This document shows, in pieces, positions 42,201-54,039 of a stretch of 64,000 nucleotides of DNA (its first letter is position 1; each line of letters begins with the position of its first letter). The notes under the pieces are model-generated. The model saw only the letters and a list, made by a program, of their open reading frames with translations. It was not told where the DNA came from and made no database searches. Position numbers and translations under genes: made by a program. This DNA is from Symbiodinium natans (taxonomy: Eukaryota; Sar; Dinophyceae; Suessiales; Symbiodiniaceae), in assembly GCA_905221605.1 (NCBI GenBank), contig CAJNDS010000935.1, positions 618,368-682,367 on the forward strand, given 5' to 3'.

Positions 42201-45200
42201 GGGTTTAGGGTTTGGGGTTCAGGGTTTGGAGGTTCATGGTTAGCCATCAGTCGCGATCTAAGTCGGGCAACTCTAAGGGTATTTGGTGATCACCCTATTT
42301 TGGGTGCTTAGAACCCTACTCATAGCCACCGGTGAATCTTCAAGTAGGGTGTCGCTCTTCCGACACACAAGGGCCGGGCAAAGATCAGACCGTCTGTACT
42401 CCTCGGCGCATCCAGACAAGAACTTCTTAGGGCTGCGAGTGAACTACTTGCACGGCGAAGAAGAGAACAATCATGTTGCATGAAGTGGGGTGGGGTTGGG
42501 GAGGGGGGGGGGGCGAAAAGAAGGCAATCCCTATATTGCCCTTAGAAGGAAGAGTATTGGGGGGTTTCTCAAGCAAGTAGTAGTAAGAGAGGCTGAAGAA
42601 GGCTCTGCGGGGACACCTCTCATCCCTCCCCAGCGACACTTTAGGGTTTAGGGTTTAGGGTTTAGGGTTTAGGGTTTGGGGTTTAGGGTTTAGGGTTTAG
42701 GGTACAACCTCCAAGTTCTCAACCTTTTAAAGCCTGAAAAGGCCCCTCAATCCTACATCCGAACTGACTGAGTCTTGAACCCTGACATCCTCGAACCTTA
42801 AACCCTTGAACTCTTAAAACCCTAGAATACCCGTAAAGCCCTCAAAGACTTCCAACCCTTAGAACCCATAAACCCTTGAACTCCTATATCCTAAATATAA
42901 CCTCAAACTAGGTTGCCAAGGAACCTGGGATTAAAAAGGGCGCCCTTTCTTGCTTCAAGGGTATCCTAAATATAACCTCAAACTAGGTTGCCAAGGAACC
43001 TGGGATTAAAAAGGGCGCCCTTTCTTGCTTCAAGGGTATCCCTAAACCCCAAACCATACACACTAGCCCTGAAACCTAAACCCTCAAAATCAGGGAATCC
43101 GAGATCAAACACCCTGAACAAACCCCGCAACCACCCCCCCCCCCCTCCCAAATAAAACAAAAAAGCCAAGCTGTTGAGGTCAAACCCTCACCCCTCAACC
43201 CTCAACCCTCAACCCTCAACCCTAAACCCTAAACCCTAAACCCTCATGCCGGGGCGCTGGTAGTAGTGCTGCCAGATCTGGCGGGTCCTTGTCTGCCCGC
43301 CGAGGTCCCAAACAGTGAAGACGATGTTCTTGTACTCCTGGGGAAGCCCTAAACCCTAAACCCTAAACCCTCGGGCACCCCCGTGAACCCCTAAACCCCC
43401 TCAAAGTCGCCTGAATCAAATAAACCTTTCGAGGTTGCCCAGTAACCTAGGATTGAAAAGGGTGCCCTTTTTTGCTTAGTGTCGCTTGTATAGGGTTTAC
43501 CCGGTGCTTTTTGCCAAAAGGGGTTCTCCAAACAAGACCGCGGAACCATCACCAAACAAATAAAATAAAGTATCAAGCCATTTCGAATATCAGACTATAA
43601 TCAAAGTAATGATTGATTGTATGTTTTTTTTGTCGGACTGGGAGAATAACGGCAAATCCTATACCCTAAACCCTAAGCCCTCTTCAGAATGTCGGCCGAC
43701 TGCAGCAACATGCAGGACTTCTGAAGCGCCAGGCGATGCCCATAACCAAAGGCAGGCCCCCCCCAAGCCCTAAACCCTAAACCCTAAACCCTAAACCCTA
43801 AGCCCTAAACTCTAAACCCGAAACCCTGAGCCGAAAGCCAGTTTTTCGGGCCCAAAAACGCACAGCTTGCTTGGAAGCTCTTTTGGCGTAGTAAGCCTAC
43901 TTAGTATCCCCCCACCAACCCTCTTCGAATCCCCATAACCTACCCTTACTTACTAAACCCAATCACAAAGTCAAAAAGGCTTCCAAGTAGGTTGAGGGTT
44001 TAGGGTGCGGTGAGTTTGAGAAGGGCAGTGGGAGGTTGTAAGCCTTAGCGAAGCCTCAGGGCTTGTTCGGGGGTTTACTATGCTACCGCAAAACATCAAG
44101 CATCATCTGTTATCTAATTAATGTTGCCCGGTTTAGTATCGGCCCCGGCTTTAAAGACAAACTGGCCGAATTATTCAGGACACCCTGACTGTTTGGGAGT
44201 CCTCTTTAAAGACAAATCGTCCGGGCGCCGTAAGAAATTCCACGTGCCGCGCCTTTAAAAAAGATAGCCGGGCATCACTGCCCCTTTTGAACTTATCTAA
44301 GCTCCTCCCTATTAACATCATATGAACTCCCGGGGCCGTGTAATCAAGATCCCATCCGCGCCTCGACTGTGGGGGGGGGGGGGGGGGGGGGCCACACTAA
44401 ACCGGGTGCAACATTACTCAGCACCAAATCCGCAAAACGCGACAACAAGCCGCGGTTTTCAAAAATCGGGTTTAGGGTTTGGGCTTCTGAGACGCTGCTA
44501 CGAGTTCTTCAGCTGATCTTGCACGACGCGGCTGTCGCCAGCACATTGCACATCGCCCCGGGTCACAACAGACCCATCGCCCACGATAGCAGCGAAAGCC
44601 CCATGAGTGGCTTGGCTTTGCTGACATTCCCCCCCCCCCCCCCCGCAGCCTGCGTGTGCCGGGGCGCCATTTTCACATGGTAATTCCTGCTGCTGCGAAC
44701 CCTAAACCTAAACCCTAGACCCTATAAACCCTAAATCCCAAACTTTACAGAAACCCTATACCCTAAACTCTAAACCCTGAACCCCGAAACCATATCCTTG
44801 GGTCCCCCTCTCCCGTCCAGCTTCTCCACATTGAAGCCGACGGTGGGCAGCGTTCGAACCTGCACGCCCAGCTTTAGGCGGTACCTCAGCCAAAAACAGC
44901 CGGTTTAAGGTTTAGGGTTTAGGAAACCCTTGAACCATATTCCCAACTAGGATCCTCTTTCCCAGCAAGAGAGGAAAGGAAACACTTAGAACAAACTCCC
45001 AACGCCCTCTCTTCTTCCCTTGCTCGGGCGTATTCGGGCTCTCTAGCCCTCAAAACCCTAAACCCTAAACCCTAAACCCGAAGAACCCCTAAACCTAGAT
45101 GGTTCCGGTCGAAAGCCTGAACCCCATGCTGAGCTCTTTTGAGCGGGGGTCCGGAGATGGGTGAGTTGTGTGGCGTTGAAATTGAACGCATGAAGGAGCA

Positions 45201-47292
45201 AGTCCGGTACTAGGGCTCTAAGATTGGAGGGGGAGAGGGCGGCCTATACTAGAAAGGCTACCCATAGAGGAGGGCTGACAAGGTATGTGAGAGTATTGCC
45301 TACTGGCGATGTGCTCAAACCCTAAACCCTCAATCCTGGACTCCCTAGACCCCTTCAGGTGCTGGACTTGGGAGGTTCCCCCCTTATACTAACAGTTCTT
45401 ACTAGGGATCATAACAGCGGGGGGGTATTCTAATCCCTATTATAAGGGGCATCCCCTAGACCCTCAAAGCCCCCTTCGCAAGACCTTAAGGCAGGGCCCT
45501 GCCAGCAGTCTAGGCTGCAGGCAGAGTCGTCGTCTTCCCAGCCGAATCCTGGCAAATACAGACTGATACCATACAGTACTGGATGAAAAAACCTAACCCC
45601 TAAATCTTACTATAAACCCTGAACCCTATGTGAAAGTGCAAGCCCTGAAAGGGCCTTGGAGGGTTTAGGGTTTAGGGTTTAGGGTTTAGGGTTTGGGGTC
45701 TGTTTTTCAAGAAACAGACTGCATCCTGGAGGGCGTGCAAACCTGAAACCCGTACTTGGAAGCCCTTCTGACTGAGCAAGTAAGGCTGAGTTTTGGCGAT
45801 TCCACTAGGGTTTGTAGGTACTAAGTAGACCCTAAACCCTAAACCCTAAACCCTAAACCCGAAACCCGAAACCCTAAACCCTAAACCCTTGCAAACTCAA
45901 ACGAGCTTCTAAGTCGCCCTAACCGGACTGCGGCATGAACACTTCTCCCTCTAAGGGTTGTCTGCTTCCATGATGTTCCCAAAGCTGCGCCTAGGGCCTG
46001 TGGGTTTTGGTTTAGGGTTTAGGTTTTAGGGTTTAGGGTTTAGGGTTTAGGGTATAGGGTATAGGGTATAGGGTTTAGGGTTTAGGGTTTAGGGTTTAGG
46101 GTTTAGGGTTTAGGGTTTAGGGCTGGCCTGCAATGCTGTGGGCTAGGAGAACCTCATACAAAGACACTTGGCGTCTTCAACCGGGAGCCCCTTCGCGGTA
46201 GCCGATGTGGGACAAAACAACTTGTAAATCCAAGTGCGCCCACATGTGGGACACCTGGCTAGAGTCCTGTATGGCATTTTCCAGAATCGGTGGAAGCCCC
46301 CAAATACACCCCGAGATACAAAAACCCGGTATATGTACTGTGTAGGAACTTCCAGAAGAGGCACCACGATCTTAGGGTAAACACGCCCGCTGGGCGAGCC
46401 CGACCATAATGATGCACACCTCACGCTTTCCGACAAGGTGCCTTGGAGGGTCGAGAGGGCAAGAATGGAAGAAAGTGTAGGGGGTAGGCTTAGGGTTTAG
46501 GGTTTAGGGTTTAGGTTTAGGGTTTAGGGTTTAGGGTTTAGGGTTTAGGGTTTAGGGTTTAGGGTTTAGGGTTTAGGGTTTAGGGTTTAGGGTTTAGGGT
46601 TTAGGGCTTAGGGTTTGGGGCCGGATGGGGCCGTTTTAAGGCTTAGGGGGGCTTGGCGCTTGCTTGTCCTTGGAAGCGCCACGATTCGAATCTTTGAGCC
46701 AAATGGGTTGAGGTTATAGACCGTCGAGTCCCCATTTAGGGTTTAGGGGTTTAAAGGGTTAAGGGTTAAGGGTTAAGGGTTTAGGGCTTCTGTAGGGTTT
46801 AGGTCCCACTCCCAACCCCAAACCCTACTAGCTTTAGGAAAGTGCTCCAGGAATGTGATGACGCGGAGGTACTGTCCAGGCTGCGTTCTTGAGCCGAGTG
46901 CTCGTCGGGGATGCTGACTGTAGGGCTTAGGTCATTTCGGGGGTTTAGGGTTTAGAGTTTAGGGTTAGGGTCCGGATATCTACTGCACGGGCAACTCCAA
47001 AAGGAAAACCCGGGACTGTGGCCCAGGACAACATTGGGGAGTCACGATCCACCGGGCCTCAGCGGGGTTTAGAGCGCCCCCCCCCCTCCCCAAACAAAAA
47101 AGAGCAAGCCGAAAACAAAAAAACAAACTCCAGTACAACCCTACGCCCCTATCTTGCGGACTTCGGGGCTTAGGGCACCCTAGATGCTACTTAAGCCCCA
47201 AGACCCAAACCCTAAACCCTGAAACCCGCTTAGGCCTTAGGGCTTAGGGTTGAGGGCTTCAGGGCTTCTCTGCCACCAAGCAGCCCCCACAT
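39263..47292 (-). CDS. ARF-family small GTPase, eleven exons solved
   Basis: ARF GTPases switch between GDP and GTP to recruit coats to membranes. Exons: 47292-47266, 46871-46848, 45548-45523, 44884-44818, 43337-43250, 42393-42380 (14 bases), 41807-41763, 41425-41390, 40306-40247, 39780-39718, 39328-39263. The sum is 516 bases, 171 residues plus TAA. Motifs: DSAGKTTTL (P-loop), LPTVGFNVE (switch I), TVWDLGGQ (switch II, WDxGGQ), NKQDLPNAM (G4), TCATVGEGL (G5). Spacing matches ARF proteins residue by residue from the P-loop on. Introns 1, 3, 5-8 and 10 start with GC, and introns 2, 4 and 9 with GA; none starts with GT; all end in AG. The N-terminus (MWGLLGGRE) lacks the usual myristoylated Gly2, and the exon is open upstream, so the start codon is less sure. 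Confidence 0.88.
42290..42480. other. intron island around the 14-base ARF exon
   Basis: A non-repeat island of about 190 bases inside the ARF gene. The microexon at 42,380-42,393 (minus) has the borders CAG before it and GCCCGG after it. It supplies the last two bases of an Asp codon plus GLIF, exactly the residues missing between the flanking exons. Confidence 0.75.
42893..43037. repeat. tandem copies of a palindrome-containing element
   Basis: The unit TATCCTAAATATAACCTCAAACTAGGTTGCCAAGGAACCTGGGATTAAAAAGGGCGCCCTTTCTTGCTTCAAGGG occurs twice, one after the other. The core AAAGGGCGCCCTTT is a perfect palindrome. Related elements with the same grammar (AGTAGCCTRGGAA, then AAAAGGGTRCCCTTTT) are at about 43,428-43,480, 49,428-49,470, 52,430-52,470 and 63,160-63,200. 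Confidence 0.8.
44501..44605 (-). pseudogene. orphan RCC1-like repeat unit in an ARF intron
   Basis: Read on the minus strand it gives [20 protein letters not shown], then [15 protein letters not shown]: one repeat of the family found nine to ten times at 61.3-62.7 kb. It lies in the intron between the ARF exons at 44,818 and 43,337, in the same orientation. It has no flanking exons of its own and is a captured fragment. Confidence 0.8.
46143..46436 (-). other. unassigned open frame in an ARF intron
   Basis: A 97-codon minus-strand frame with [20 protein letters not shown], a C-x2-C plus C arrangement that might bind zinc. It lies inside the ARF intron between exons at 46,848 and 45,548 and has no visible splice logic. 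It may be chance or a gene fragment. Confidence 0.2.
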
Positions 47293-50200
47293 TGAATTCA
47301 AGACGTCGCTCACACTTGTCTGCACACCGCCTCGCTGCTTCAACCACAGGGTCGTCTCTACATAACTTGGGTTATGAGTTTATGGGTTTAGGGTTTAGGG
47401 TTTAGGGGTTGAGGGTTTAGGGGTTAGGGTTTAGGGTTTAGGGTTTAGGTATCTGTCCACGTAGCCCGGGAGGCAAAATGGAGGCCTTCTCATATTAAGT
47501 GGGTTTTTATGAGGAGAAAAGCCAAGCCTAAACCCTAAGCCCTAAACCCAGTGTATATGAGGGAACAGCATGCCACTGCGAAGTCCAGCGACATGGGTGT
47601 ATAGTTAGTGGGTACACAGAACTGCTATTTGCTGAACAACCGCCAAAAAAATGACGGAAATCACTATTTTGCCCTGAAACCCTAAACCCCTGTCTCACAA
47701 CCCCCTGAACCCTAAACCCTACCCAAAACACTAAACCCTAATGAACGTTTTGGGGTTCTTAAGCAAATAGTAGGAGAGGAAAAAACACGGGGAGAATCAA
47801 GGCAGAAAGCCTAAACGCTAAACCCTAAACCCTGAAGCAGAGGGTACCGACTGGGTCTCCTAGTCTAGGAGGTTGTACCCCGAAGCCCTTAACCCTAAAC
47901 CCTAAACCCTAAACCCTAAACCCCACATGCTTAAGTTGGGCAAAAGACCTCTGAGGACTGCTTCGACGGAACCTCTTGGGGTGACAACCTTCGGGGTACG
48001 ATGCAATCCACAATCCGTGACCCCTGTAAACTTGGCTGCACTTAGGAGGGTACCCTAAACCCTAAACCCTAAACCCTAAACCCTAAACCCTAAACCCTAA
48101 ACCCTAAACCGTTTTAGCTGCCTTATTAAGAAGCTCAATAAACCCAAAAAGGCTAAGGATCTAAAGGTACAGTAAAGCACCACAAAGTAAACCCTGGAGC
48201 CCTAAACGTCAGACATGGCCTAGCTTGGGCAGCAGTCAACCCTAACCCTTCTACCCGATTTCCGAAACTCTAGCGTCCTCTTCAGAAAGTCGGAGCATGA
48301 CATTCCGAACTTACAAACCCCCGGCTGAATCCGAGATTGCGGCCGAACCATCAATCACCCCCCCAAACCCTCAGCCCCTTCGGAAAAAAATGACAAGTGT
48401 GACTCGAAAGAGTTCTGCATCCTTTTCATGCATCAGGAGAGACCTGTGTGTCCATTATTGTTTGAGCTGTACTCTTGGCGGTCGATCTCCATAAAAAGGG
48501 ACCCTGAACCCCCTAAACCCCAAACACCGTAAAACCCTAAAACCCTAAACCCCAAACACCGTAAAACGCTAAAACCCTAAACCCCAAACACCGTACAACA
48601 ATAAAACCCTAAACCCCAAACACCCTAAAACCCTTAACCCTACGCCCTAAAACCCTCAACCCTAAACCCTACACCCCTAAACCCTACAACCCTTCTAAAA
48701 CCCACACACCCAGGGGTCACATTAGGGGATAAGATTAGGGGGACCCTTGGGGACATAAACCCTCTGAATAAGGTCCCTTTTTAAAAGACCTAGAAGAGGG
48801 TTAAGAAGGGTTCCCTTTTAAGGGTCCCCCCCTAACCCTACACCCTACACCCTACACCCTAAACCCTAAACCCTAAACCCTAAACCCTAAACCCTAAACC
48901 CTTATCCTACCCAGGCGTCTCATGGCCGACTGCGGCTGGGGTGCAGAGCTGCGGCGGGTCCCCAAACAAAGCATCCTGGGTGACTTCGGGTTTCATATCA
49001 TCCTAGGTTTAGGGTTTAGGGTTTAGGGTTTGGAGTTAAGGGTTTCGGGTTTAGGGTTTGGGGTTTTGGGTTTTAGGGCTTAGGGCTTAGGGCTTAGGGT
49101 TTGGGGTTTGGGGTTTAGGGCTGGGGCTAGTGCCTACCTAAAGTACTGCAAGCGTGGTTCCTTTTGTCTCAAGTCTGAGGAATATTATTGGGTCCAATTT
49201 AGGGTTTGGGGTTTAGGGTCCTAAACCCTACACCCGAACGCTACACCCTAAACCCTCCAGCCCTAGGCCTCCCATAGCCCTAAACCCTCCTGTCCCTTTC
49301 TTCAGAGGACTACTTCTTAGGGGCCTTTTAACAATCAGAATGTTTTTTTTCTGGGGGAGGCTATTTTTGCATAACTATCAAAGGGCCATAAGGGAATACC
49401 CTTAGTAACCATGCCGATCCCTCTCGACCCAGGAGTAACCTAGGAATAAGAAAAGGGTACCCTTTTGACTTTTCAGGGGATTACACCCTAAACCCCTGAA
49501 CCCTAAACCCCCTAAACCCCCAAAAGCCCCTAAACCCCTAAACCCCCAAAAACCCCTAAACCCCTAAACCCCAAAAAACCCTAAACTCCAAAAAACCCAA
49601 ACTCCAAAAACCCCTAAACCCCTAAACCCCTAAACCCCAAAAAACCCTACACTCCAAAAAAGGAAGTAAGGGCCCACTCCGGGTCCTGGTCTTAGGAAAA
49701 CACTCTCCTGAAGAGGCTTGCCGAGAGACTGAGATGCCCTGGCCCATCCTTTCTCTGCGCCTCTAACGTCGTGTGAGGGTTGAGGGCTTAGGGTGATGAT
49801 AGGGGGTTGAGGGTTAGGGTTTAGGGTTTCGGGTTTGGGGTTTGGGGTTTAGGGTTGAGTTGCTGGCACGCTGAATCCCAAGCCCCCTGCGCCCTCAACC
49901 CTCAACCCAAACCTTAAACCCGAACGGAAACCCATCGCCCCGGAGCCGAGCCCAACATATCGACTCGGATTCCGGAAGGGGGGTGGTGGTTGTTGGGGGG
50001 GGGAGGGGGGGGGTTGTGGGGAGGGGCTTGGGTGTTAGGGCTTGACGTACCCGGAAGGACGGCTTCTCTGTAAGGTATGTGAGGGTTCAGGGAGGAGGAC
50101 CTAGGGACTACACTCGGGTCATGTTGGGGGGGGGCGGGGGGGCATCTGGGCATATCTGCCCGCCTAAAAGCGTGCTGGACATAGCTAGAACCCTCAAACC

Positions 50201-51018
50201 ACCCACGGCAATGACCCATACACCCAATCTCTGTTGCGGGGCTATAGGCGATGATGTTCATGTTCGTTGGGGATAGGAGCAAGAAGACAATCAGAAACAT
50301 CATAGCAAGTACATAGCAAGTCTATCGATATTCTCATCATGGCGAACATGATGACTATGAATGCATGGTTGGTTGCTCTTTCCATAACGGTTACGATTGC
50401 TAGTTTCTGTTACCATTTGCCTGGCGTCATTGTAATCGTGCATCATCGCTCTCTTCATCATGATTGTTGACTATCATTATGGTTGAGGCTGATGGGTTTG
50501 GTACTGCTTATTACTAATTTCCATACTGGAGATGATGATCATAATTGCAGCTATATACTCTGAATATTCATACAAATACTCTACTTTACGAGGTCCACAC
50601 AGGCCCTACATACCTTTAAATACCCTAATTAAACCCCAAAGCCACAAAGACCCAAGGAAATCTGCCTCCATACGCCCCCCGCCGGGCGTCTCCACGCTAT
50701 CTGGGCTAAGCCCTGCTGGAGAGGAAACGGCGTTTGCGTGCGGATGTAAGGGTTTAGGGTTTAGGGTCTAGGGTTTAGGGTTAGGGTTAGGGCCTATGGG
50801 AGGCTTAGGGTTTACATGAGGTACCTGCGAGGGCTTCAGCAAAGCGGGCATGCACACCCGTGTTGCTGAACCAAATCCCAAATTCAAATTCAACGGGCTT
50901 AACGGTTTAAGGATTGGGTCTAACTAGGGTCTAAACCCATGCTATCCCCTAAGCCACCCAAACTCTATAAACCCGCAAACCCGAAACCTCCTCACCCGCA
51001 CGCCGCATCTTGAGCTAC
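47293..51018. repeat. telomere-type repeats with unassigned islands
   Basis: No gene could be assembled. Islands with open frames exist at 47,560-47,690, 47,965-48,050 (plus: DCFDGTSWGDNLRGTMQS), 48,914-48,990 (plus: RLMADCGWGAELRR) and 50,815-50,870 (minus: VHARFAEALA, ending CAG|GTACC). The last might belong to the GalNAc-transferase-like gene. 49,485-49,660 is a CCCCTAAA variant array. 50,285-50,560 is AT-richer, with many ATCAT/ATGAT words. Confidence 0.45.
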
Positions 51019-54008
51019 CCACTGCCAGGTGCGAAATCCGATCTCCATCTCCTGCCAAAGCTTCAGTTTCAGGGGCTTAGGGTTTAGGGTTTAGAGCTTA
51101 GGGGTTGTAGGGAGGTTGCCCTACACTCCTCAAATCCTAAACTCTGGAAACCCTGTAAACGCCCAAACCCCTAGGCTCACAAACGCCAGCCCCTCAGATT
51201 GGCAGGGGTTTAGGGTTTAGGGTTTAGGGTTCAGAGTTTAGAGTTTAGGGTTTAGGGTTTAGGGTTTGGGGTTTAGGGCTTAGGGCCTAGGGATATGGGC
51301 TTCTGTTCGAGCCAACTCAGCGCAGCCCAACATGGCCAAGGAGCTTCAGGGCGTCTTAGGGTTTAGGGCTTAGGGTTTGCTTCGGGCTTGCAAACATCCC
51401 CTTCAGAGCGAAACAGCGAACCTTGCAAGAGGATGCACATGTACAAACCTACCCTGAAATCCTAAACTGCATGCCCTTAATTACATGATATACGCTTTGA
51501 GGTCCGAGCTGTATGTTGAACACAGTAGCGTCAAGTAGTCGTCGCCCTATGATTCAACCCCCGGGCTGCATTCAACCAACAAATCGAGGCTCAGACTACG
51601 CTGCTACACCCTACTGGGAGGTTCATGGTACTTCTTAACCAATCATAACTGTACTTACAACTGTACTTATAACCATATTTAGGGCACTTAAGGGGCTGAT
51701 AAGTGGGTTTGTAAGTACAGCTATAATTGGCTAAGAAGTACCATGAACCATAAGTTGAGCCCTGCTGTACTGCAGCGACGGATATCAGTGCATGACTTGC
51801 TCCCGGAGTCTTTCCTCCCCTTGGAACCTTCATATACACATCTGTGCTTTTTCCAAAATACCGTCGGATTCTGTATAAAGAAAGTGAAAAAATACTTGCT
51901 GAAGGGGCTATAGGACAGGAGTACCTGGCATCGACTTGCAAGACGCTCCCATCTTGGCGGCTTGTGGGCATTCCCGTTGGCATCCCTAAACCCTGAACCC
52001 CATAGACCCCTAAACCCTAAACCTAAACCCTAAACCCTAGAACCCGAAAACCCTAAACCCTAAAACCCTAAACCCTAAAACCCCTGATTGGGTGCTCCTG
52101 GTCCTTGGACAGCTGTGTTCTTGAAAGTCTCACGGGAAGCCGCAACCTCCATCTTAGTTGCTGAGTTCATACGCCCCCCCCCCCCCCCCCCAAAAAAAAG
52201 TGCACACTTTTTGTTTTGTAGAGATTATAGTATCCCCTAATCCCTAAACCCTAAACCCTAAACCCTAAACCCTAAACCTAAACCCTAAACCCTAAACCCT
52301 AAACCCTAAACCCCAAAACAGTGCACACTTTTGGTTCCATAGGGGATTGTAGTATCCCAAACTGTGTTTTTGTGTGCTCACTCAGCTACTAAGCATTTGT
52401 AAGTACGTACCCCTAAACCTTGGAGTAGCCCAGCCGCTTTATTAAAACCAGGGTACCCTTTTTCGGGTTGGTTGCTCATAAGGGAAGCTATAATCAAACA
52501 AAAAGGGCAACAAGGGTACCACTGGGCTACCAAGAAACTCTAAACCCTTAAACCCTTAAACCCTTCAACCCTTCAACCCTTCAACCCTTAAACCCTTCAA
52601 CCCTTAAACCCTTAAACCCTTCAACCCTTAAACCCTTAAACCCTTAACCCGAAAACCCAAAACCCTAAACCCTAAACCTGCCACACCCCAGTCCTCCCCG
52701 CCGTAGAACTTCATCTCGGGATCGTAGCCTACTGAGAGGAACATGAAGGGTCGAGGTAGAGGCTATCTTGTTCTGCTGAGTTGGTCTAGGGTTTAGGGTT
52801 TAGGGTTTCGAGTTTAGGGTTTAGGGTTCAGGGTTTAGTCACGGATGTCGATGTTACGGGCTCCGATGTTGGGGCTGAGGGTTCACGGCTTCAGGGAAAC
52901 GCCACAATGCTAAATGATCGTGAAGCGTGCTCCTTTCGGACTTACGGCACAATCTCCCCGAAGACCCCAGAAGTCATCTTCCTGGGTGTCTCAGTAACTT
53001 CGGCTTCAGATGCGATTTGTGGCTCCCAAGTGAGCTCCTGGCAACATGACAAAGCTTTGGGTTTCGAGGGTATAGGGGTTTAGGGTTTAGGAGTTTAGGG
53101 TTTAGGGGTGTATGCGAGCCTCCACTTTCAGAAATCCAGCGCACCTTGACCTGGATTCATCGCTTTCTTCTCCACGCTGTCTCTCTACGGAAGGGTCCCC
53201 AACAGCCTGAACCTCCGCCCGCTGCCAGTTTGGGTAGAGCTAAGGGTCCCTAGGTCCTAAACCCTAAATGAGGGTTTAGGGTTTAGGGTTTAGAAATGAG
53301 GGTTTAGGGTTTAGGGTTTAGGGTTTAGGGTTTAGGGTTTAGGGTTTAGGGTCTCTAAATACGCTGACAGATCCCGACACCCGAAGCCTTAAACCCTAAA
53401 CCCTGAATGGACTCTCCACCGGTTTCTAGGGGATACTAAGTAGACTTGCTAAGTCAAAAGTCCAAGGCTCTGTGAGAAACCCTACAACCGAAAAAAACCC
53501 AACCCCAACCAAACCCCAGCACCCTGCAACCCTACATCCTGCAACCCTGAAGCCTTCCACCCCAAAACCTTTAGCCTGATACCCCCACAACCCAAAGCCC
53601 AAAAACCCTAACGCCTGAACTCCAGACCACAAACCCTAAACCCCTAAAACCTCTAAACCTTACACCCTAAAGTCTGAACCCTAAACCCCTAAACCCTAGA
53701 CCCCTAAACCTTGACCCCTAAAACCTCAAACCCGTGGACCTCCAAGCTTCATGAAGAAGGCCTTGTCTGCTGCGAAGAGTCCTTTGTTTAGGGCTTAGGG
53801 TTCAGGCTTGGCTGACTTCTGAACCCCTCCTAAAAGTTTAACTTCTGGTTTCCTTATTGTAGTTTGTACAAAAACCCAGAAGGTCAAAACGTCGCAAGAG
53901 CCAGCCAGAAGAAAGCCACGCAGGGTTTAGGGACGAGCCCTCTCAGGATTCTCAGGGCTCTGGGCTTGGAGTTGGGGGTGCCAAGCGGGCCGACTGTGAT
54001 ATGCGACA

Positions 54009-54039
<31 letters not shown>

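Noticed and set aside
46675-46700. Minus-strand KIRIVAL as the ARF strand before the P-loop.
   Set aside because: It is two residues too short for ARF and has no donor after it. The exon at 46,848-46,871 gives the right length and borders.
46690-46712. On the minus strand, CCCATTTGGCTCAAAG resembles the dinoflagellate spliced-leader end CCATTTTGGCTCAAG.
   Set aside because: It needs one deletion and one insertion, and no gene start follows. A chance match or a very decayed relict cannot be told apart.
49925-50300. Proline-rich minus-strand frame of 129 codons.
   Set aside because: It is driven by long G-runs on the plus strand. There is no motif and no borders.
52955-53215. Minus-strand islands EDDFWGLRGDCA (before GTAAGT) and LYPNWQRAEVQAVGDPSVE as exons.
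   Set aside because: They lie between two exons that join perfectly without them, so they are probably intron sequence that happens to be open.
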